Assembly: GCF_022682495.2 (NCBI RefSeq)
Contig: NC_071393.1
Coordinates: 113,042,239-113,106,238, forward strand
Reading direction: 5' to 3'
DNA from: Desmodus rotundus
Taxonomy: Eukaryota; Chordata; Mammalia; Chiroptera; Phyllostomidae
DNA: 64,000 bases
The notes beneath the pieces are model-generated. The model was not told the DNA's origin. It saw only the letters and a program-made list of their open reading frames with translations, and did not search any database. Below, piece after piece: positions 57,301 through 64,000 of the stretch (within the stretch, counting starts at the first letter, position 1; every line of letters begins with the position of its first letter). The translations under genes were made by a program, and so were the position numbers.

Positions 57301-60300
57301 AGAAAAAAAAAGCTTCTGCGTCTGGTATCATATTTTAAATAGGCTTTTCTGACTTAAGACCACTGAAAAGAATGTTTTTTTTTTTCTCCTAGCACTTTTA
57401 GTATTTTGTTTTTTTAATTTTTAAATTGTTTTTTTATTTAAAGATTTTATTTACTTATTTTTAGAGAGAGAGGAAGGGAGGGAAAAAGGGAGAGAAACAT
57501 CAACGTGTAAGAGAAATATGGATCTGTTGCCTCTCGCTCGTCCCCAACCAGGGACCTGGATGGCAACCCAGGCATGTGCCCTGACTGGAGGCCAAACCAG
57601 CCACCTTTCGGTTTGCAGGACAATGCCCAATCTATTGAGCACACCAGTCAGGGCTAATTTTTAAATTCTTGATACACCTAGAATTTACTCATTTATAATA
57701 TATGAAATATAGATCCATCTTCTTTTCTTTTCAAATGACTACAGTGGTCCCAATACCATATGTTTAAGGTAAATAATTCTCTCTCTTTTTTTACTATTTT
57801 ATTGTTTATGCTATTACAGTTGTTCCACCTTACCCCCCTCCGCCTAGCCCATCCCCCACTTGCATAATCAGCCCCACACCACTGTCCATGTCCACGGGTC
57901 CTTCAGGTATGTTCTTTGACAAACCTCTTCCTAAGGTAAATTCTTCTCTGCATTGTCAATAATTTAGGCTTCCTACCTTAAGGCAGACAGACCTAGTCAC
58001 TGACAAGGAAGACTTACAAAAGAGCGACTACATCAATGTGCCTTGTACCTCATACTCTGATTCCAGTGACACTTTACTCATTTTCAGTCTTTTTTCTAAT
58101 TCAGGATCAATCTGTAAAAAGAAAGAAAGAAAGAGGGGCCATACATTATTTAAGTCTGTTGGATTTATTTTTCAATTTAAAGTCATATAAGGGACGGCTA
58201 CGATGGTATAGTAGATTACAAAACATGGCAAAATCTCCACCACTCATCCATCCAATCACAGAATGACGACTGATGTAGTACTACTGCCACCACTACCACT
58301 ACCAGCGGCTAATATTTACTGAGCACTTGTTATGTGCCAGGCATTTTGACAGATGTCACCTCTGCTAGTACTCACAAGAGCCTGTAAATATTATTATGAC
58401 CACAACTGAGGATAATGGGACACGGAGTTTGGATAATTTGTCAAAGAGGCAGAACTTGGCTCTGAACCTTGGCCCTCTGCCTCCAGAGGTCTATGTTATT
58501 AACCACCACGCTAATTATGTTATTACGTAGAAATGTGATAATACCAATAAAGAGAATGGTGCTCTTGAAAACAAAAAAAGAACATCTCCCATACTGGAAA
58601 CAAAGAAGTGTCTCTAAAAATCAGACAGGATTCCATGGTGGCGAACAGAAGCTGATGCCGTATTACCTCTGTGTGGCAAAGGTTTTAGGAAAGAAGAAAG
58701 TGACGGCTGAAATTAATAAACGAACAACAATGAAATCCAAATTAAATTAAATGGGGTAGCGGAAGTTACCAAACACAGCTGAACCAAATTAGTACACTAG
58801 AAGCTCGACATAAGAAACCCACTAGAACGATGCACGAAGAGGTGGGGTGAGTGAAAGAGAAGGTGTGTTATGAAAGCTAGATCCAAAAGTTCCAACGTAC
58901 GTCTTATCAGAGGTTTCGGAATTACAGAGTAAAGAGAGTGAAATAAGGGCAATAATTACATAATTAATCAGTAATTAAATAAATACCATATAGAAAAGAA
59001 ATGAGTCGTCAGACTGAAATAACATAGTACAAAAAATAATACTAATAACAAAACAAAAAAGCCCATTCTTAATCAACTAATCGTAAAGCCGTAGAATATA
59101 TTAAGGACAAAAAGAAAATCTCAAAAGAAAAAAGACTGAAAAGACAGCTTATCTACAAAGGGATGAGAATTAGAAAAAAAAATGTTCATCAGCTACTTGC
59201 AATGCTACACTAAAATGAAATGATTCTTCAATGTTGACTATGGAGAGAGGATTACTATGAACTTTAGTTTTATTTTTACTATATTCTCGTTTCTCCTTTT
59301 AGCATTAGTTACTAAAGATGCACAGCAATATAATTTATAAAATTACTGGTATTAATATGAAATGGCTAATTTATAACTGAAGGAATAAAATGGAATGAAA
59401 TTGTTGCCCCATGTTCTTTAGTCCGTTCTAAATCCTAAAAGCAACTACACCAGAGCACATGTTGTGTCAGAATGCTAACAATATTGCAAATTTTCTAGTG
59501 AATGAAGAGAATGAGCCCTGGCTGGTGTGGCTCAGTGGTTGAGGGCCTGCGAATCAAAGCGTCTCTGGTTCGATTCCCACGCAGGGCTCATGCCTGGGTT
59601 GCGGGCCAGGTCCCCAGTAGGGGGACGTGTGAGAGGCAACCACACATTGATGTTTCTCTCCCTCTCTTTCTCCCTCCTTTCTCCTTTGTAAAAATAAATA
59701 AAATCTTTTAAAAAGAAAGAGAATGATTAAATTCTTTACATTTCATGACTCATTTCCATGTGATCATTAATGTTACTATAAAGAATAAGAAAGAGCCTAA
59801 TCATCCTATATCAGTCCTGAACAGCTAGATAAAACTCAAGACTGCTTAGTACACTGAGTATACATACCCCCTAAACCAGGCTGCACAAACACACAGACAC
59901 ATTACAAACTCCAGTCACAGTTCTTACTTTAATCTTCACAGCATCATAACGGATTTGTGAAAACTCACGAAGACCAAAAGAACCTCCAACAATCAATAAC
60001 TGAAACAAAGAAAGGAAACAATTAAACAAAACAGAAGGGAAGAATTCAGTCTACCTATAGATTACTTACCTAAATGCCAACAGTGACAGATCATACAAAA
60101 TCCTGCAGATTATTTTTCCTGGTCAGTTACCATTCATCTCTCAGAGCAGATGCTGTATATACTGCATCTGCCACTGGGAAACATTTTAGCACATTACCAA
60201 ATACCAAAATCAGTACCCCACACCTGTACTTGACCTTATGGTTTAAATAATATCATCGCAAGCATTACATTAGTCAATCCTTACAAAAGACCTATGAACC

Positions 60301-62130
60301 GAAGAAAATAATCCATTTAATAGACGAGGAAATAAAAGGACAGCCATCTCACACCATCGATGGCGCCAGGAATACGCTTCTGGCCTTGTTTCTTCAAGAC
60401 CAGAATTCTGCCATTTTATGACTTTACAAAATAAGCCCACTGGAGAGATCTTTCTCCATTTCTTTACCAAGTGATAAAAGAATGGCAATCTTAAAAGAAC
60501 CCTCGAATTGTCGTCGCTGCTTTATCATCTACTCCAATAATCCAAAGGGCTTTAATTCCTCATCCTAAGGCTGCAAAAGCCTAGCAATTTGGAAAAACAT
60601 TAAGTTTTATCTGTACATTCCTTTTTCTATGAATATTAATGATACCAATTAAAGAAATACAAAAGATATAAAACAACATGAAAAATAAAACGTTGAAATA
60701 CCAAAAAACTGAGGCTATGAATTTCAAAACCTAATAAATCTGACCACATAAAATTTAACACATCTATCCCAGCACATGAAATTAAAACAACATAAAATCA
60801 AAAGACAACAAATCAGGTATCTGTTGTACATAAGCGTCTAATACTTGCAGTGTCAATATGTAAGAATGCTTCGTAAAGTGAAATAATTTTTGCCTTGGTT
60901 TCAATGAAAAGACACACCACTGGTTTTCCTAACTTCTCAGTTTCCCTCTACTCCTTCCTCACCTTTCCAACCTCACATCTCTCCCACCTATTCACAACCA
61001 ACAGAGTCCCTAAGGGATGTCTTCTAGTTTCATGGACTTAAATTTAGCCACTGTAACCTGACAACCTCCAAGTGTACATTTTCAATGGGAAATATGCTTC
61101 TGAACCGAAGACCTCCCTTTCCTATTGGACATCTCCACTTGAAAGTCAAACAGGTACATACAAATTAACATTTTGTAAAAGCCTCTTGCTTTTTACCCCA
61201 GCCTGCCCCTAAGCAATCTTTCACATCCTGCAGGTCAACTACTTTCATCCAGTTACTCAAGCCAATTTCTTTGGAGTCATCTTTAGCTCCTCTCATTCCT
61301 ATCTCACATCCAACCCATCCCCAAGTTCTGTCACCTCGACTTTCAAAACATTTCTTGAATCTGACAGTTTCTGACTATATCCTCTTCTAATAGTCCAGGC
61401 CACTACCATTTCTTTCCTGACTATTGCAATCACAGTACCCACGTGTTACATTAGGAAAAAAAAATGGTCTGGTCTTTGTCCGGATTCCTGGGAGGGAACT
61501 ACTCACTTGGAATTTCCAGAATGCTTTACAAATATAAACAGTGACCTTTCGAGGCCTGCTACGATGTGGCAGGCGCCGCGTAAACACTCAATTCAAAAGG
61601 TTTTATTTAACTCAACAACAACCTTGGAAGAAATAAGCCAGTTCAAAAACTAGGGAAATGAGAAATGGAGATGCCCGAAACTGTACAGTTAAATTAAGCA
61701 ACTACGTCTAGTTCCAATGATCCAGAGTATCGTCAAGTTAGTTGCGGCTGGCGGTGGAGCGGGCGCAGGGAGGGTGGCTGGGGTTTTGTTCAATAATCAT
61801 TCAAATTTGGATTAAAATCTGGTTCTTACGTCGCTCCCTGGAGCACTAGGAAATGTAAGAGGGGGACTAGTGATCCCACTACCCGCCGGAGAAGACTAGA
61901 ATAGAAAGATAAGCTCTCAACCTAACCCCAGACGCTTCCTAGCCCACGTTACTGTTCCCCGCCTCTACTACAGATTCCCGCAGGTCTGGATAGAGCTTAA
62001 CTTGAGGTCCCACCCCTTCCGCAATCCTGCCCGCACACTTTTTCCCCGAGGAGGCACTCACCAACATTGGGACCCCGTAGCGGAGGGTCTTGTTCTTGCG
62101 CCAGGCGCGCGTTACGGCGTGTATAAACAT
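54213..62130 (-). CDS. COX16: COX16 cytochrome c oxidase assembly factor, complete, 4 coding exons
   Basis: Seen: four minus-strand exons at 62130-62062, 59999-59928, 58111-58049 and 54329-54213 join in frame into 106 codons plus TGA (23+24+21+38). Every intron is phase 0 with GT donors and AG acceptors. The protein opens [19 protein letters not shown], runs into a single hydrophobic segment (about residues 18-36, core LLIVGGSFG), then a charged tail with the family hallmarks [33 protein letters not shown] and [18 protein letters not shown]. Known: COX16 is a small single-pass inner-membrane protein needed for assembly of respiratory complex IV, acting in maturation of the COX2 module with copper chaperones and MITRAC intermediates. 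The length equals the human protein as I recall it. The start is the first ATG in the conserved N-terminus, inside a CpG island. Introns hold VES, MIR, L2 and L1 fragments only. Identification is secure; expression is not testable here. Confidence 0.97.
54345..55480. other. COX16 intron 3, repeat-poor part
   Basis: No named repeat or additional exon recognised. Confidence 0.45.
55481..55698 (-). repeat. VES SINE (COX16 intron 3)
   Basis: Head AAAAGATTTTATTTATTTAT, then GACCTGGACTTGCAACCCAG and CTGAGCCACAACCAACCAGG. Antisense to the SINE, sense to COX16. No clear target-site duplication seen. Confidence 0.95.
55705..56390. other. COX16 intron 3, unassigned
   Basis: An 85-codon plus-strand frame (55841-56098) antisense to COX16 has no recognised family. 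Confidence 0.4.
56402..56585 (+). repeat. VES SINE with 11-bp target-site duplication
   Basis: GCCCAGCGTGGCTCAGTTGG start, GGTTGTGGGTTCAGTCTCCA body, A-rich tail. GACCAAACACA is duplicated at 56391-56401 and 56586-56596. Confidence 0.95.
57152..57308 (+). repeat. VES SINE, short variant, 10-bp target-site duplication
   Basis: GCCCTGGCCGGGTGGCTCAG start and a CATATCCTCAGGTGAAGATT 3' end. AAAGCTTCTG is duplicated at 57138-57147 and 57309-57318. Shares the ATATCCTC-GGTGA tail variant with the 22621 copy. Confidence 0.95.
57428..57654 (-). repeat. VES SINE with 13-bp target-site duplication
   Basis: Antisense VES with full A-rich head and CACACCAGTCAGGGC end. TAATTTTTAAATT is duplicated exactly at 57415-57427 and 57655-57667. 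Only 107 bases separate it from the oppositely oriented copy at 57152. Confidence 0.97.
57795..57935 (-). repeat. Bat-type LINE-1 3' UTR fragment
   Basis: TATTTTATTGTTTATGCTAT, TACAGTTGTTCCACCTTACC and GTCCATGTCCACGGGTCCTT resemble antisense bat L1 3' UTR. It lies 114 bases from COX16 exon 3 on the donor side. Confidence 0.65.
58049..58111 (-). CDS. COX16: COX16 coding exon 3
   Basis: Exactly 63 nt (21 codons), [21 protein letters not shown] in two parts, after a TTTTTACAG acceptor and before a GTACAAG donor (G at +3 is A, so moderately strong). It was too short to stand out as an open frame and was located by searching for the expected family motif. Phase 0 at both ends. Confidence 0.95.
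58275..58520 (+). repeat. MIR SINE (COX16 intron 2)
   Basis: GCTAATATTTACTGAGCACT, TGTTATGTGCCAGGCATTTT and CCTCCAGAGGTCTATGTTAT span a nearly full MIR. It is 164 bases upstream of exon 3. Confidence 0.92.
58525..59500. other. COX16 intron 2, unassigned AT-rich
   Basis: A 93-codon plus-strand frame (58469-58750) runs across the MIR end and is not considered coding. Confidence 0.45.
59515..59716 (+). repeat. VES SINE with 10-bp target-site duplication (COX16 intron 2)
   Basis: The best-preserved copy in the window: GCCCTGGCTGGTGTGGCTCA, GGTTCGATTCCCACGCAGGG (intact tRNA-like box B), GGTTGCGGGCCAGGTCCCCA, and (AAAT)n tail. AAGAGAATGA is duplicated at 59505-59514 and 59717-59726. It is probably the youngest copy here. 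Confidence 0.98.
59928..59999 (-). CDS. COX16: COX16 coding exon 2
   Basis: Exactly 72 nt (24 codons), after a pyrimidine-rich acceptor ending TTTCAG and before the donor GTAAGA. It encodes the transmembrane segment and the [15 protein letters not shown] motif. Its length is divisible by three and both ends are phase 0, so skipping it would preserve the frame but remove the membrane anchor. Confidence 0.96.
60245..60345 (+). repeat. MIR fragment (COX16 intron 1)
   Basis: GCATTACATTAGTCAATCCT and CATTTAATAGACGAGGAAAT resemble the MIR middle. Confidence 0.5.
60350..61075. other. COX16 intron 1, unassigned
   Basis: Nothing recognised. Confidence 0.4.
61080..61440 (+). repeat. L2 LINE fragment (COX16 intron 1)
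   Basis: TTGGAGTCATCTTTAGCTCC, CCCATCCCCAAGTTCTGTCA, and GTCCAGGCCACTACCATTTC followed by TTCCTGACTATTGCAATCAC are the L2 region just downstream of the RT. Confidence 0.82.
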
Positions 62131-62420
62131 GCCTTCACTCTTAGACCCGCTGCGACACCCGGCCAGGCGGGCCCAGCGCGGCCTCCCGAATCTCAGCCGC
62201 GGACGTTGCTCCCTTTCCCCGCCCCAGCCCAGGACGTCCTAGACTCGTCCCGTGACCGTCCTCAGCCTTCCGCCGTTCGGTCCTCTCCTGCCAGGCTTCC
62301 GCCAGGCAAAAGCAATCGATTCATCGTCACGTACTCGCGCGTCCGGTCGGAAATTCCGGAGTCGGAGGTTTGGTTCCGGAACGCTAGCTGGCTCTGGGGG
62401 CTTAGGGATTTAAATCGTGT
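61980..62420 (-). promoter_or_regulatory. CpG-rich promoter of COX16
   Basis: A locally CpG-dense block surrounds exon 1 and extends upstream of the ATG on the minus strand. CCGGAA-type ETS/GABP (NRF-2) cores are visible at 62354-62360 and 62374-62381. This site class is common in promoters of nuclear genes for mitochondrial proteins. No TATA box is seen. The 5' UTR boundary cannot be fixed from sequence. Confidence 0.75.
62062..62130 (-). CDS. COX16: COX16 coding exon 1
   Basis: Twenty-three codons from ATG to a TTG|GTGAGT donor. They encode the short matrix-side N-terminus ([13 protein letters not shown]) leading into the membrane segment. The exon lies inside a CpG island. A near copy of this exon and its flanks occurs at 44298-44230. 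Confidence 0.96.
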
Positions 62421-62569
62421 TTATACTCGTCAAGAGATATGGTAACCAGTAGCTCCCATGTTCTGCGCCTTGGCCAACATCTTCTACCTGTGACATAGCC
62501 GCTCGATAAAATCAGCTATGGGGGAAAAAAAGTAAAGTTGGAGACAGTTCCTATGGCTATTTGTGTCCG

Positions 62570-62930
62570 TTGTCTCCTGATCTTTTGGTCTTACTATATA
62601 CCTCAAGTATTCTATTAATACACAATATTTAAAATAGGTAGGATAAAACTACCAATACTTTCTTATTCCCTATCTTCTATTTGCACCTGGAGCGACATTT
62701 TTTTTTTTTGGTAACTAGCAGCACATAATTTTTCCATGAATAAGTTTTCTTCTACATAACCGTATTTTCTTAAACTCAAAAGGCAAGGGCAATGTGATAG
62801 AGTATAAGGAGCACAGAAAAAGTTCTAGTTCTGGCTTCAAATCTTGAGTGTTAATACCCAATGCTATTTACTAGGGACAGTAACTGCACATCTCTAAGTT
62901 CTGTTTTAACATTTTTTAAATGTGTTAGAA
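62570..62930. other. Unassigned sequence upstream of COX16
   Basis: AT-rich. A T run lies at 62700-62710. No exon recognised. Confidence 0.4.
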
Positions 62931-62931
62931 A

Positions 62932-63354
62932 TGCTGAGCCATAGCGATCTGATCCAAGAGCCTTTATTTGATGCTGCACTGAGAGGCGGGCTGAGTCGGG
63001 TCAACTTCAGCCCCAGGGGAAGGCAGGAGTAGGGTTTTTAAAAGAAAAAGCACAGGTGTTTGTGAGGGGATAGTCTCCTGTTCTTCCAGGAGGGTGCCTC
63101 AGGGTTCCAGGATGTGAGCCGGGACAACGGGTTAGGTAAAGGGCGGGCTGTTCCCAGGTACAGGAGGGTCAGTCTGACCACCGGCCATTGTGGCTGGCGC
63201 CAGGTGTCTGTTGTGCTCTGTGGGAGTTTCAATTAGGCCTCGGGCTACCAGGCTAGTCGGGGGCAACTGAGTCATAGGCAGTCCAGGGGGTTGGAAACTG
63301 GCCTGACCAGGTCATTAGTAGTCTAGGGGGTGGGGATCTGGCCTGACCCTTTCA
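62932..63354 (-). mobile_element. Probable solo LTR of an endogenous retrovirus, COX16 orientation
   Basis: Read on the minus strand, the ~423-base unit begins TGAAAGGGTCAGGCC and ends GGCTCAGCA (TG...CA). Its promoter order is retroviral: two 40-base direct repeats (63349-63311, 63309-63271) in the U3 position, a TTTTAAAAA TATA-like box near 63044-63036, and AATAAA at 62968-62963 about 70 bases on. Layout resembles gamma-type (ERV1) LTRs. No internal retroviral genes lie on either side and no target-site duplication is clear, so edges are approximate. Described only as a fossil. Confidence 0.65.
63271..63349 (-). repeat. Two tandem 40-base repeats inside the LTR
   Basis: GTCATAGGCAGTCCAGGGGG at 63271 and GTCATTAGTAGTCTAGGGGG at 63311 both run on to CTGGCCTGACC. 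Duplicated U3 enhancers are common in retroviral LTRs. Confidence 0.85.
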
Positions 63355-63364
63355 AAGTGGAGGG

Positions 63365-63720
63365 AGGTTATCTAAGCACTATTGGACTTCTACTACAAAG
63401 TGTCTGGTGAGTACTTAATATTACTAGTATTTTTATGTGAATCCTTGAAATTTTGATGATGTCCTGGCCATGATGGGTGCTCAGTCAAGTCTGGCAATGG
63501 TTATTCTCCCACTCATTTGCAAAATTACATCAGAAGAAATTTTTGCTGGACTTTCTCTGGCTTCTCTTTCTTGGAGGATAAGAGATTTAAACACACACAC
63601 TCTCCTAGGAAATGTGTCAATGCTCTTCAATCATGAACTCAACAGGACCAACATTGGAGAGCTTTCTCCTCTGGATTTTACTCTTAAAAGTCCATCTCAA
63701 CCTGCAGTTGTCTTTGGTAG
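63365..63720. other. Unassigned sequence
   Basis: A 97-codon plus-strand frame (63470-63763) runs into the following repeat. In mammals SYNJ2BP should lie further right; no SYNJ2BP exon is recognised here. Confidence 0.4.
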
Positions 63721-63721
63721 T

Positions 63722-63905
63722 GGTCCTCAAACTGTAGTCTGGCAAGGCCTGCTGTTTTTGTAAATAAAATTTTACTGGAACACAGCCACACATTTGCTTA
63801 TATGCAGTGTATGGTTGCTATCACAGTAAGACTGCAAAAAACCAAGGCCCATAAGCCTAAAATATTTACAATCTTGTCCTTTACAAAAAAGTTTACAGAC
63901 CCCTG
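63722..63905 (-). repeat. Charlie-type (hAT) non-autonomous element
   Basis: AAATAAAATTTTACTGGAAC, ACAGCCACACATTTGCTTAT, AAGCCTAAAATATTTACAAT and AGTTTACAGACCCCTGG are the reverse complement of the family seen at 29355 and 41373. Confidence 0.75.
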
Positions 63906-64000
63906 GTCTTTGCTGTTCAAATTGTTTCCTTCCTTTGGTGGATTAAAAATGATTACAAATTATTTGCACTACCTCCCATCAAGGGGTGGAGTTTACATGA

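Larger units (their letters stand above)
61500..62570 (-). repeat. Parent copy of the duplicated COX16 promoter block
   Basis: This is the counterpart of 43770-44700 and contains the functional COX16 exon 1, its promoter and part of intron 1. The shared MIR remnant lies in intron 1, which shows that the duplicated unit reached at least 500 bases into the gene. Confidence 0.8.

Noticed and set aside
59515..59600. tRNA gene suggested by an intact box B (GGTTCGATTCC)
   Set aside because: It is the tRNA-derived head of a VES SINE with a target-site duplication and A-rich tail. The same applies to the other VES and MIR copies.
61939..62130. 63-codon minus-strand frame as a whole small protein
   Set aside because: Codons after the 23rd are intron 1 beyond a GTGAGT donor. 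The real protein continues in exon 2 at 59999.

Overview
The window is vertebrate nuclear DNA, almost certainly from a bat of the Yangochiroptera. The decisive evidence is seven copies of a tRNA-derived VES-type SINE, several with clean target-site duplications. Two truncated LINE-1 3' UTR segments of a type seen in bats, mariner remains, and the usual deep mammalian fossils (MIR, L2, L3/CR1, MER5A, MaLR and ERVL LTRs, old L1M) agree. Nothing here is bacterial or viral in organisation, and most long open frames are chance frames in repeats or GC-rich DNA.

One protein-coding gene is complete. COX16, a cytochrome c oxidase assembly factor of the inner mitochondrial membrane, lies on the minus strand at 62130-54213. 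It has four coding exons (62130-62062, 59999-59928, 58111-58049, 54329-54213) encoding 106 residues, all introns are phase 0, and a CpG-rich promoter lies around 62.0-62.4 kb. A block of about 1 kb holding its promoter, first coding exon and an old MIR is present a second time in the same orientation at about 43.77-44.70 kb, downstream of the gene. That copy keeps a 23-codon open first exon and a GT donor, but I see no further exons behind it.

Layout. 1-15.9 kb: intergenic, mostly L2 and MIR fossils plus a MaLR LTR. 15.95-18.4 kb: a large CpG island with a minus-strand TATA-like box and a strong splice donor. From mammalian gene order (SLC8A3, COX16, SYNJ2BP, all on one strand) I infer a candidate non-coding first exon of SLC8A3. 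18.4-27 kb: intergenic, with MaLR/ERVL LTRs, bat L1 and a VES. 27.2-33.7 kb: a nest of an old sense-strand L1, an antisense ERVL pol fossil carrying a Charlie-type element, and an antisense L1 3' end carrying a VES. 34-43.7 kb: intergenic, with L2, mariner and L1. 43.8-44.7 kb: COX16 promoter duplicate. 45-54 kb: intergenic, including a relatively unique GC-richer stretch (48-50.3 kb) with CTCF-like motifs and a second mariner remnant. 54.1-62.4 kb: COX16, with five VES copies in its introns 2 and 3. 62.9-63.35 kb: a probable retroviral solo LTR in COX16 orientation, about 0.8 kb upstream of its start codon. The window ends in another Charlie-type fossil.

Repeat names come from recognising consensus-like text by eye. 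Family level is usually reliable, subfamily is not, and repeat edges are good to roughly 10-50 bases unless a target-site duplication is quoted.
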